Assembly (NCBI GenBank): GCA_014526335.1
Contig: JACTAT010000051.1
Span: 402,590-466,589 of the forward strand
DNA length: 64,000 nt
Direction of reading: 5' to 3'
DNA from: Chrysaora quinquecirrha
Taxonomy: Eukaryota; Cnidaria; Scyphozoa; Semaeostomeae; Pelagiidae
In this document: one piece after another, positions 10,785 through 21,663 of the stretch
How positions within the stretch are numbered: position 1 is the stretch's first letter
Layout: every line of letters begins with the position of its first letter
Position numbers and translations under genes: made by a program
The notes under the pieces: generated by a model
The model's input: the letters and a program-made list of their open reading frames with translations, nothing else
Databases searched by the model: none
What the model was told of the DNA's origin: nothing

Positions 10785-11951
10785 AATGAATCTTCCGTTA
10801 TTTTTTCATTGTTATTGTACGAATGCATTACTACAGCAGCTAAAGGTACGTATGGCCTAAACTTTCATTTTGATCTTATAATTTCTTATATTCAAATGTT
10901 GTCTACACTGCCCATTTTTGCCATGGCAGTAACGTATTTAAGAATGCAATTTTCGGTAGATCTACAGTGCTCTTCAAAGGCAGCATGAAATGCAAAAAAT
11001 TCCTACCTTTGTTGTTGTGAAATAGCCAAGGACGGGCATGTCACGCTGGGAAAGATGGTCCTACCTTTGTCTGAAAACCGGTAGTTCACGAAAAATTTTT
11101 GCACCGCCTTTGTCTCAAAAACTGGTCGTTTGATACAAATTTCCGCTGTTATTTTTCTTCAATTTGGCGTAAAATTTTAACATGATGTATCACTTGCGAT
11201 GTTTGTCCCAGAAACTGGTAGTTTCGACTGAATACCGTTTTCAAAAGCAAGTGGTAATTGTAGCCATGAAAGTACCAGTGTCCCAAAAGCGGTTGTCGGA
11301 CAAACGTAGAACCGCTTTTGTGAAAATTTGGGATATTGGTCTTTTATGGTTAAATTTGGTGGACAAACACGCTAGGAGGTTAGAAAACGTGATTTTTGCG
11401 ACAAATTGATGGAAAACAGTAGGAAGACTGATTTGAAAATTTCACCTATGTCCCAAAAACTGGTTTTTTTGGGCAGGAAAGTCATACTGTGTGAAAAAAG
11501 AACAGGTTATTTTTTCCAATTCCTTTGGACAAACATGGGGTCAAATATTTTACAGTAGCTACTTGCTCGCCCCTGAATAACTCAGAAATTGAAGCATTTA
11601 ACGATATGTCTTCATAGCTATTTTTGATGAGAAATTTCTCTTATTATATGATTCTAACTTAGGTTAGGAAAAAGGACCGTTTAATTTTAGGGTAGGATAG
11701 GGCAAACTGGATTGTGGTTGAGCGAAATAGGTTTTGAGAAATGCAAAATTTCGCTGTTATTGTGACGTTGTGGAAGAAGATATGTTTCCATCATTAGCAA
11801 AGACAACTGAAGCAAAAACTCAAGAGACCAGTTGTACTCCACTCCTTAAGAATGCTCGCAAGAATGAAGAGATGTACTATTATTTCATTTCAGAAACTAT
11901 GAATTCGATATTCAGAATCAAATAGATGGCTTATATTTCTTCTTACAGATC
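10785..11951 (+). other. transposase leader exon and first intron
   Basis: Just inside the left repeat, a short open exon starts with ATG at 10786 and ends at the donor CTAAAG/GTACGT (10845). The matching acceptor TTCTTACAG lies at 11940-11948, three bases before the next ATG at 11952. The 60-nt leader would be in frame with the transposase, so translation may start at 10786 or at 11952. The intron (10846-11948) is noncoding. Between about 11070 and 11470 it carries several degenerate copies of a GTCYCAAAAACTGGT-like word. Confidence 0.45.
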
Positions 11952-13434
11952 ATGGCTTCAAATTCTGATGAGTTTGTTGCAGCTGAGCCATCACAAAATT
12001 ATAGAACCTTTTTGGAACGATCTTTACGTCGAATCATTCATATTCTGCAGCAGCCTCCTGAGAGTAACAACCAAGATTATGCATTGTACCGGATAGAGCT
12101 CCTGACAAACACTGTTCTTCGAATGATGCAAACAGATCCAGCAGGTGAACATGGTCAGATCTTGACAGCGTTAACCAGGTCACTTGATTTGTTGATGACA
12201 GAAGTTAAAGAAAAAGAAAATTGTAGCATTTTGAACAATTCTGGTAAACGTGGACGTCCAGTCCTCGAAATTCCAAAGGAAACATTGGAACTGTACCTGA
12301 GCTGTGGTTTTTCAAAAACAAAAATCGCATTGATGTTTCGAGTCAGCACAAAACGATTAGAAGGCGCATGGAGGAATTTAACCTGAAAGATAACTACCAA
12401 CGGCATACGCCCATTGATGACGAGAGTTTGGATGGTCACGTTACAGATATCATAAAAGATTTCCCCAACTGTGGCATAAAGCGAATGCGCGGTTTCCTAT
12501 CTGCCAGAGGACTTACAATCCAGTGGGACAGGATAAGATCTTCCATGTGGCGTGTGGATCCAGAAGGGATAATACTACGTTCTATCCAGCTAAACACTAT
12601 CAGTCGACGTCGGTATTCAGTTTCTGGACCACTAGCATTATGGCACATAGATGGAAACCATAAACTAATAAGATGGGGATTCGTAATTCACGGGGGCATA
12701 GATGGGTACAGCAGGCGGATAATGTTTTTACGCTGCAGTACAAATAATCGTGCGAACACAGTATTTCAATGCTTTGAGCAATCAGTGTTAGAATTTGGCC
12801 TTCCATCCCGTGTACGAGGTGACCATGGGGGAGAAAACGTCGATGTTGCGATGTTCATGTTCACACATCCGTTCCGTGGTCCAGACAGAGGAAGCTTCAT
12901 AGCCAGAAAAAGTTGCCATAATCAACGCATTGAAAGGTTTTGGCGCGATCTTTTCCATGGGTGCACGTTCATATTTTTTTATGTATTTTCTTACCTCGAG
13001 GAAAACGACCTACTAGATCCATCAGACTTTATTCAGTTATTTTGTCTGCAATACGTTTATTTACCTCGAATAAACAAGCACATGGACATGTTTAGGGAAG
13101 GTTGGGATTTTCATCCTGTAAGAACGGAGTCTAATATGACACCGGTGCAGCTATGGGTGTATGGACAGAGAGATTTCTGTCCAACACAAGAGATCATGGA
13201 TGATGCTGATGCAATGCAGTTCGAATTGATTGGGATGGACCGTTGCCATCATCCTATTACTCAGGTCCTGCATGGGAAGATTCAAGTGTTCAGGTTCCAC
13301 AGGTACAAACACCACTTAGCAACGAACAGTTTGCAACACTACAGATGGTAGTAAATCCACAAGCAGAGAGTAACAGTTTTGGAATAGACATTTATCTAAA
13401 TTGCGTTAATATAGTAAATCAAATGATACATTAG
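11952..13434 (+). pseudogene. IS3EU-type DDE transposase, two frame breaks
   Basis: Three overlapping open segments read as one protein. Segment 11952-12386 gives a helical N-terminus and a helix-turn-helix ([14 protein letters not shown]). Segment 12368-13351 gives the integrase-like catalytic core. A tail in a third frame ends at the stop at 13434. In the core segment the acidic residues are Asp95 (WHIDGNHK), Asp152 (RGDHGGEN) and Glu189 (NQRIERFW). That is a DD36E spacing, and all three are present. The first break falls at the A4 run near 12347-12351 and the second near 13228, just before [13 protein letters not shown] coding. Allowing one missing base at each, the span (1483 nt plus 2) is exactly 495 codons, a 494-residue protein, usual for the family. 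Known role: cutting and joining the element's ends. Here the frame is broken in the assembly, so activity is uncertain. An optional leader exon lies at 10786-10845. Confidence 0.8.
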
Positions 13435-15158
13435 ACGATCAAACTTTGTCAAATGTACTGAACAGAACGATTGGATAACAGAACTTCTGGTTAGTATAAT
13501 TTTAAGAAGAACCGACCAAGGGAAGCATACCCTGGTGTCTCGCATATAAGAAACAACTTTTCAATTTCAGATCTGACACAATTCTTATAAAATGAGATAA
13601 ACCTCAAATCAGGGTAAATTTTTTTATAAGAAAGACCATGTACTATCGATTAACTACTCAGGCACGAGCTCTATCATTGTGATACAAAACATATCAGTTT
13701 GATTTTTAATTGTAAATTTTCACTTCCAGTAAATGACACAATCATTCCAGGAAGGTGCTTTTTGCTCGGTGTGCATGCAAAATTCTTTTTTGGCTTGGAT
13801 AGGTACGGTTCAATTCAACAGGAAATTTTAGATAAGAAACAAACTTTTTTCAGACCTGTTCCAGTTTCTTATAAAACCGGGTAATATTTTGAAAATCAGG
13901 GTCGGTGTTTCTTAAATTTGTGCTTCTTTCATATGGGACACTACTGAACCTCACATGTAAGCGACTGCGCCTTTTGGCGAAATTTTACAATTTTACAGAT
14001 TTTCGAATAGAAAGACTGGGAGAATAGAGGCACACACGTACACGTTTACAAAATGACATTTGTTTTTCACGATAATGTGAGCTATGGATGGTAATATTTC
14101 TTCATTGATTTGATGTTAATTTCCAATTTAAAAGCAATCAGTCTTAAGAAACGCTCTTTTGAGGGTGATACAGGTACAGTGCGTGTATATCCAAACATAA
14201 GGGCAGCATCTATCCGCCTTATAGGGCATGCACTTATATGTGAGGTTACCAAGTAATCTACTGAACATTAACTAAAGTATCAGGGATACTTAACTAAACC
14301 GCCAACCACAAACCAAACATTTAAAAACATGAGGGGCAAGTCACTCCAAACAAATCTCGAACACCTTTGGAAAAAATCCTTTCCTTTAGTTTTCAAGAAG
14401 AATCCATCGAAACTCAGTCCAATCTTTTGCTCTACGAAGGATTATCTTAACCTACCAGGTGTCCGAAAAAATATCGAACAGATCTGCTAAAATTTGAGGA
14501 CGAAGTTTTGCCATCATTAATTTAAAATGAGGGTTAATTGATAGCTAACTGAGAACATTACTGGTATATATATCTGGCATTATTATGTAAATATGCATCA
14601 TCGTAGTTCAGATTTGCCGCTACCCCTTAACGAGACTCTAGCTTTGAAGGACAAACAAAATAACCAACAACAGGTTTTGAAAGATACAAGATAAATGGAG
14701 ATTGGAACATAAAAACTCCAATAAACAAGTAGTCTAGGCCCAGCAGGAATCAAAATGAAATTTATTTTCACAGTAAAGGGTTTTGGGGCTTTGAACTTCA
14801 CTAATCATTCATTTCTTAGTGAAAGCTGCTAATATGCTCAAGGCATTTGTTTCATTTAGTGAGAACCTGTTGATTCCTATCAATATGATGACTGCAAAAA
14901 TTGTACATCTTTTACATTCCTACTAAAAGCAACTGAGATACTGCTATGCCACACGTGTTTCTATGTACTTTATCTCATCACCAGTGCTTAGGTTCTAGGG
15001 TTGCGGCAAATTTGTACTTTGATGGAGATTTAATACACCTCGATCTCTATGTTGTCCTCAGAAGTGATCAACATCATTCTGGGTGCCTAAATTTACAGCA
15101 ATAGATACGTTCTAAATGTACATATATTTGTAACCAGACAAACTCCAGGTAGTCGCAA
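13435..15158. other. noncoding centre of the transposon
   Basis: This is the gap between the convergent 3' ends of the transposase and ligase genes. I see no coding segment longer than about 65 codons and no conserved motif. The words TTCTTATAA and AAGAAAC recur near 13550-13870. Confidence 0.6.
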
Positions 15159-18100
15159 TTATATGTTAGGAAATCCTTCGCTTTCGTGCTTCAAGGCTAT
15201 CTTCATTGCTTGTACGAACTTGTTTTCTGATGAGTGGACAGTAGGTAAATGCAAAATGAACAAACATGCTGATACCGTTGGCAGGGAATATTGATCGTCA
15301 TCAGGATGAAACCTTACTGAGATTTCGTTTCTCAGTCCTCCGAATGGAATTCTCTTCAATCCTGTGCAAAATGAAAGCATAGCTGCACAAGCTGACCCAC
15401 CAGGAAATTCATCTGAATTTTCATTCGCGTTTAAAAAAGCAACAAACCATTCCCATGTTTGCTTCTTTGCAAAATCATCTGATTCTTTCTCCAGATGCAT
15501 CATCTTTAGAAGATCTGAACCATCAAGCTTTTGCTCTTCGTCAGCAATGAACATTGGCTTCAAGACATCCGGGAAACGCTTGACTACATCATGAAATTGT
15601 AGTACCTTCAGGCCTTTCTTCATATCATCCATCTCCATTCGTCGTGACTCTATAAGCTCATTGAAAATTAAATGATTGCAGAGAGCATCTTTTGTTGTCT
15701 TCGTTATCGGGCAGTCTTTGGCCCAATGGGAGGCATTAATGGTGGCCCAGAACTGGTCGCATTTCGGATTGCCGTCAAGCACTGATTGCACTTGTTCGTT
15801 ATCTTGGCAATTTTCAAGGCTTGATAGTAGCTCAATTAGAATTTCAGTCGCAGCATTTCTCGGAATCAGGTCATTGTTGATTGATGACATTATCATATCT
15901 TCATCCAATTCAGCAATGTAGTAGTATGCACATGGGGCTAAAAAGGCCAAGCTAATGGCACATCCCTGTAACACAGAATGAACACACAAGGCACCTGCTA
16001 TTCTGAAGAGGACACCTTTGCTTGAGTCTTTGACCGGGAGCATGTTTGCATCTTGCCCTTCAAACAGTCTCCGTTTGATTTCGTTGAACGCCATGGTAAA
16101 AAACTCCCGTTTGATCGCCCCACCATCTACACCATCTTCACCATCAAAGCGCACAACGAGCTCTTTCTTTAATTCATCTGGATCGTAAAGAGCTCTCTTG
16201 TAAAATCTCAAAATGCAAAGCCACAATGATTCTCGATCAATAACTAATTCTTTCTCTTGAGGCTTGATGTTTTTGTTTCTGAAATCTACAAGCAACTCTG
16301 TCAAAGTTGGCGTACCCTCAATTGGAGCCTGATTTGTCTCATCTATGATGGAGTTTGCAGCTTCCTCTTTCGAAGTTGCTGAAGCGAGTGTTGCTGAAAT
16401 CTTGTCATCATCTACATTCGGAAATATCGACTGCAGTTCTTCGAACCATGAATCGTCATTCGTTGACGAACTGCAAGGCATCACATCATCGAAAAGACAG
16501 TCTAGTGGATACTCACTCTTGCCTTCTATATCAGGTTTGGATGTAGCTGCTTTCTCTTCGTTGATATCAGTTAAGCAAGCTTTTCTGTGTTCACGCATAG
16601 TAAGAAACGGCACTTTTAAATGACAATTGGTACATTCAGCTAGAGGACTTGCTGCTTCATTACAATTGAACTCTGCCTCCATTGATAGATCTGTTTGTGT
16701 TGGCCTGATGTAGATCACGGTTGCATTGCTTACAATATCTTTCAGAAAAGGAATAGCATAGCCATCTTTGCTGGGGGGGTATAATATTAAGTGGACGGCA
16801 ACTACCCCCCGCTTCCAGAACGAGAAAGCTCAAAAGCGCCATTCTGTGATGCCAATTTTGGAAAGGCCTTTTCGAGTTCTTTTCGAAATTCGTCGTGGCC
16901 AGCCTTTTTGTTAGGAAAAACGATCTTTTTCTTTCCCAGTCCTGCATCTCTTAGGCTGGATGCCAGTTTCACTGACGGAGTTGTCTGCTGGTCAGTTCTG
17001 GCCAGCAGGCAGAATTCATGTGTCCATGTATCTTTTGGCACAAAGAAAAAATTATTCTCTTTCTTTGATCTTTTGGCTTTTCCATGGCTAGTACTGTTTA
17101 GCCTGGTCCCACCACCAGAAAGACTTGGGAATGCATTTCTGTTGAGAAAATTAAATAAAGATTTGAGACCGCAATTTCACCTGAATTTCTTCAAAGCAAA
17201 TCACCCCCTCGAAACTGGCCTAAATTCTTTATCTCCCTTTTGATTTTTCCTGAATCGGTTGGTTTTGACAACTGAAATCGTGCTTTGTGACGTCCATGTT
17301 TGCAGACCATTTTAGGGCAAAAGACGAGTATTTCGAGCATTTTAGATATATAGCGAGTAGGTTCCCTAGATTTGTTATCCTTTCCCACATTTTCAAAATC
17401 AGGGCTGCAAAAAGCCACTTCTTAGGCTTGCGGTTTCTCCCTGTACCCTTCAGGATGGGGGTGCTTAGTATATTTGTCGGATGGGGATGCGTCGTTTTTC
17501 AGGGTATCGTTTTCACCCCTCTTTTCTGGTGCCTGGTACCAGAATTAGGTAATTTTTCTAGAGCCAGTTATCAACGGCTTTGAAAAGGGGATAGTTTGTT
17601 AGAGCGGGTTGTTGCTCAGTCCAGTTTTACGTTTCAGAGTTGTCCCAGTTATCGCAACAACAACAACAACAACACTTTTGAACACTTTTCCTTTTTTGAG
17701 TTGAGTTGGATTTCTTGCTCAAACTGGGACCCATTTTTCAAGATACTAGGTCTGGGCAGGTAGGTAGTTTCTTAAATTTTGGCAAACGTTTTTAACAAGT
17801 TTCTTAATGCCGCAAGTGTAGAGTTGATTCATTTTTGTTACAAGGGCTCTAAAATAACTTAGTAAGATATCAAAACAAATAATAACATGTTTGCACTCAA
17901 AATCATGCCAAACATTTTCTATTACTGTGTTGTGTCACTACATTTTGAGTGCATATTACAATAGTTTCTTAGCTTTTGATTCAGGTAGGGTAATTTCTTT
18001 AACCACATCTCACCTGGGGCATGGATTCCACCCTAATCAAAATTTGTTTGTCATTACTAAAATATGCAAAGCAGCATTCGAAGATTCCACTACTTTGACT

Positions 18101-19381
18101 TTATATCTACACTGTATCAAATGATGAAAATTTTAAGATTCCAAGTATAGCACCATAACCATGGCAACCAATGTTTTAAACTCAACAACAATTGTATACG
18201 TTTTTTGAAACTATTGCAAAATGTTATTCAAATATTATCCATATAATGCTTATTCATATATCAATTAAATAATATCCAACTCAATTTTACATAAACAATT
18301 TCAATTTAGTGCCTCGTTCTATTGTTATGATGATGATACCAATAATCATGATAATCATAACTTAAAATCTTCTTATTGTCATAGCAATAAGAACAATAGA
18401 GTTAATTTGATTTAATCGCGTGATTTTCATTGTTTAAATCAAAGTCCATCTCATCACTAAGCTTAAAGGATCATAGCTACTATAACAGCGGAGAAAACGG
18501 GGATGGAACACGCCCCCAGGTGAGATAGGTTCCAATAATTGAACCTACTACGGATTCTTAGAAGATGTTTCTTATACAAGATAAATGCATACTTCTCACC
18601 AAGATTTTCTAGAATCAGCTACTGTTTGGACAAAAATTTTGGGGCTGGTTGAAAAAATCATTTTGGGCGGACACATCCCGTGCAACCTTAAGTCAAGAAC
18701 CCCCATCCCCTCCAGGTCCTGAGACGCTTTGTGACGCTTTGAAGAGCAAATTTTATTCATTTGGCAAGATTTACTTTTCTTGAGTAAACATTCATGAAGT
18801 GTAAATTTGAAATTGGAATTCTTAAACAGTATCAGTATAAATAATGGGACAAGGCCCTATTAGATATTCCGACATTACTAGATGTGATTTGAGATTTTCC
18901 TTGTGGGAGGATTGTAGGAGGTAAACTAATTTACAACCCATGCTCTGTGGCAGTCAGTGGCATATGGGGCCTGGGTAGCTTTTGTTTTTATCCTTGCTTT
19001 CCTAGAGAAATTTAGGAATTATGATGGGAAGCACGAATGTTTGACCACATTTTAGCACATTTTACAAGAGCAAAATTTGAAACTTTCAGTTTACAAAACA
19101 AAGGAAATTGTGACAAGCAAAAACCGACCAAAAATCGTCATAAATGATAAGAAAAGATGCGTATCTCACCTGAAGTTCTGCTGTGCACGTTGTACCCAGC
19201 CATCGTGGGGGCGAACACTTTGACTGGAAGAAGACCGCGGTGGTAGCGGTGCTCCTGGCTGATGAACAGAGGGGCCAGGCTGTTGTGCAGAAGGCTGCTG
19301 CACCGGTTCTGTTCCACCTCCTCGTCTTGCCTGAATTGCAAGCAGTGCATCTGTTAGGATTCTCTCAGCTTCTTCCGCCAT
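15159..19381 (-). pseudogene. HECT-type E3 ubiquitin ligase carried by the transposon
   Basis: Two exons. Exon 1 is 19381-19170 (ATG in good context AACATGG, donor TTCAG/GTGAGA). Exon 2 is 17138-15159 (acceptor TTCTCAACAG). Exon 1 ends with AG and exon 2 begins with A, giving Arg across the join. Exon 2 first encodes a Ser/Gly-rich linker and a basic patch, then a ubiquitin-like-looking segment starting KDTWTHEF. Next come a Cys-x2-Cys...His-x3-Cys zinc-binding motif (codons near 16630-16570) and a CUE/UBA-like helix bundle. A HECT domain of about 350 residues ends the protein. The catalytic Cys is in LPTVSACLFILHLP, 35 residues from the C-terminus (codon near 15264). Two single-base insertions break the frame, at a G6 run near 16808 and at the C7 run near 16773-16779. 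Discounting them, the exons give exactly 730 codons. HECT enzymes take ubiquitin from an E2 onto this Cys and pass it to substrates. The transposon's use for it is unknown. The family resembles G2E3-like proteins. Confidence 0.82.
17139..19169 (-). other. intron of the HECT ligase gene
   Basis: This 2.03 kb stretch lies between donor CAG/GTGAGA (19169) and acceptor CAACAG (17139). It contains a short CAA microsatellite near 17660-17682 and no coding segment that I can support. Confidence 0.7.
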
Positions 19382-19450
19382 GTTCAAGCAAGCTTGCAAA
19401 AGGTGAAATATTTGATAACCGGAACTCGGCAGGAACGATAACTTTGCTGC

Positions 19451-19858
19451 CTGACAGTGTCAGTGATTTTGCGGCTTGACAGTGTCACTGATTTTGCGAT
19501 GTGACAGAGTCGATGATTTTGCGGCGTGACAGAGTCGATGATTTTGCGACCACTCGAAAGAACAACACGGCTCGACAATACACCGAAACCACTCCACGAC
19601 CTGGTCTATTCCACATACCACTATGACACACTGAAACCACTCCACGATACATTGAAACCACTCTACGACGTGGTCTTTTTTACAGACCACCATGGTATAA
19701 TGAGACCACTACATGACATACTACAACCACTACATGACACACTGAAACCACTCCACGACACACTAAAACCACTCCACGACACACCAAAACACCACCACGA
19801 AATCAAGAATGCCTCGACGAAACGCATTACGGATTTTTGTCCCACACCTCACTCCATA
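19451..19858 (-). repeat. right terminal inverted repeat with iterons
   Basis: This is the inverse complement of the left repeat. The inner 25-bp class (GTCACGCCGCAAAATCATCG) is present in four to five units, compared with three at the left end. The outer 21-bp class follows. The ligase start codon at 19381 lies 70 bp inside this repeat, so the repeat probably also supplies its promoter and 5' leader. Confidence 0.85.
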
Positions 19859-20291
19859 GATTGTGGAACACTTCAAGGAAGACAGATTTTGCATGTTTAA
19901 AATCACTGTAGCAAAAAGGAGATTGTTTCCCCCAATGTCAGAGCTCATCAGTGTGACTAGACAGCATTGACAATACAGATGGGCGAATTTGCAGAACTTT
20001 GCGTTATATGAATTTCCTTCGGGACTACTTCTCCAATTTGCTTTGAGATTTTTAAAAGAAAATCATGCAAGATCTTTAACTTTCATCAAAATCTTCATTT
20101 CATTTGCAATTTTTGAGGTTATACAAAACCTTATAAAATGATTGTGAAATGCCTAGTATAATTATCCAACAATGAAATCAGAGCATCAAGATTGTCTGCT
20201 TCCTTCACTTTTTGGCAAAGTTTTGCAACAATTGCACACTATATTATCTATCAGTCAGTCACAGACCATCACAGTAAAGCATATTACTTAC

Positions 20292-20530
20292 CCTTGCATT
20301 CTGACTTGATAGCTGACTGAGAACTTTAAGAAAACTGGATTCAGAGCACTTTGGCTGATAAACGTGTTGTAGATACCAAAATTCTAGGAGCTCAATGTCA
20401 TAGATGCAACCAATATTTATTGTTGATCCAGGCCAATATCCATTTTTTAAGACCGTCTCTAAATCGAGACTCTGAATTATGAATGCACAAGCTTTGCATT
20501 GTAATTTACGAATAAGAACATCAAAGCGCC
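20292..20530 (-). CDS. KDZ transposase N-terminal-domain exon (copy A)
   Basis: This 239-nt exon runs from the acceptor TTTTGCAG to the donor GCAAGG/GTAAGT on the minus strand. It encodes GRFDVLIRKLQCKACAF, with a Cys-x2-Cys pair, and then NGYWPGS and EFWYLQHVYQPKCSESSF. This is the segment between the CxC zinc cluster and the catalytic region in KDZ transposases. The same exon is at 41080-40842 in copy B with the same frame. In copy A the exons on both sides are missing: the transposon insertion removed the next one, and a 1.74 kb deletion removed the previous ones. Confidence 0.7.
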
Positions 20531-20828
20531 CTGCAAAATTGTAATGCAAAAAGATCAAATTTTGAAAAGTACACAAAATTGTTAAAAAGCAGAACAAGAT
20601 TACACCCAGTCCTTCTTCTCTGTAATTTACAATCTCAGAATGCATAAAGAAGCCTGTTGGACTTTGGCAAGATTCACAAAAAGAAAATAAATCTTTTAGA
20701 AGAAGCAATCAATGTGAAAGATGGATTAAAAGTTTCAAGGACAATTTGGCATAAATTCATTGCAACAATGTTGTGTTTAATCACACTATCTTTATTTAAA
20801 AAATCATCAGTAAAAATAAAATAACATT

Positions 20829-20910
20829 TCATAGAGTAAATTAAAAGCATTGTAACTACCTTTTCTGGTAATCTCATAGAGTAAATTAAAAGCATTGTAA
20901 CTACCTTTTC
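20829..20910. repeat. 37-bp direct repeat at a deletion junction
   Basis: The same 37 bases (starting TCATAGAGTAAATTAAAAGC) occur at 20829-20865 and 20874-20910, separated by 8 bases. Copy B has only the first copy, followed by 1.74 kb (41422-43164) that is absent here. The second repeat ends in CTTTTC, which also ends the deleted segment. Confidence 0.85.
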
Positions 20911-21320
20911 AGTAGGGTATGGAATAGCCAAGGAGAAGCTGGAATAGACTTAAAAAAAGAGGTGGGGTTTATCTTGGGGCCAGGCTCATACATGTTCATA
21001 TGATCTCCAATGTGGAAAAGTGATTTTCTATTGTTCTTTCTATTGTTCTTGTTTAATCTCTGGGGTATTTGGCATGCAATGCACCATCGTGGTCTGGGGG
21101 TGTGCCAAACAAGTGCAGCATCAGGTTGGGGGTTGAAACAACCCTTTTAGCCCAGCCTAGCCCAGTCTCTGCCCCTGTAGACTCGCTGCAGAGAGCCAGG
21201 ACTTGGTCTTTACACTATGATGAATAAATGCACAATCAATCCTAGTTTGGTAAGGTTATAGGTACCTACTAGGTAAGGTTGAGGTGTGAGGTCTACGTCT
21301 AGCATGAGAAGATTTTATAC
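20911..21320. other. noncoding, probably first intron of the KDZ gene
   Basis: No coding segment is supported. The sequence is shared with copy B (43171-43580). Confidence 0.5.
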
Positions 21321-21663
21321 CTTCCAGGTGCAACCACTCTGCTTCCGCTTCATGATCATTAGCGGTCAAATATGGTTCACTCGAACTAGCTGCTGCAGCT
21401 ACAGCATTCACAGCACCAGTAGGAGCAGAAGCTATGTTGTGATGGCGGTGACCCAATTGCTTTCGTCTGGCATAGGCCAGTCTTTCTCATCTATTCTTTT
21501 GATCATGTAGATGTGATTTGGTCAAATCACAAACCACTTTCCGCTTCGTTTTTGACATGTATTGGGAAGAGCATCTTTTGAGCTTTTGAAAAACTTTAAC
21601 AGCTTTTGAGGAAGGTTCCTTCCCTTCTCTGCTGCCACAGCTGCGGCGAGGGCCATCTGCCAT
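21321..21663 (-). pseudogene. KDZ gene first exon (copy A)
   Basis: This minus-strand exon begins with ATG at 21663 (MADGPRRSCGSREG) and ends at donor TGGAAG/GTATAA. It encodes a basic, DNA-binding-like N-terminus and then an Ala/Ser-rich linker. An in-frame TGA after KNR (about 21487) divides it. The frame continues open with ERLAYARRKQ on the far side. Copy B has the same TGA, so the stop predates the split of the two copies. It starts 753 bp from the divergent six-exon gene, so the two may share a promoter region. Confidence 0.55.

Larger units (their letters stand above)
10396..19858. mobile_element. IS3EU-like DNA transposon with HECT ligase cargo
   Basis: The ends are inverted repeats: TATGGRGTGAGGTGTGGGAC reads inward from 10396 and, on the other strand, from 19858. 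The repeats are about 389 bp (left) and 408 bp (right). Inside, a DDE transposase gene reads rightward from near the left repeat. A HECT E3 ubiquitin ligase gene reads leftward from near the right repeat. The two converge, with about 1.7 kb between their 3' ends. Copy B has no element at the corresponding place. There the left and right flanks are separated by 783 bp that copy A lacks, so no clean empty site or target duplication can be read. The transposase matches what I know of IS3EU elements (eukaryotic, IS3-like integrase fold). Family assignment needs a Repbase comparison. Four apparent single-base indels make this copy look non-autonomous, unless they are assembly errors. Confidence 0.8.

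Noticed and set aside
16791..17243. 150-residue plus-strand frame
   Set aside because: It is the antisense of the HECT ligase exon, which has clear motifs and splice sites on the minus strand.
10390..19870. Target-site duplication flanking the 9.5 kb element
   Set aside because: The flanks TTTGACATA and GATTGTGG share no direct repeat, and copy B shows sequence loss at the site.
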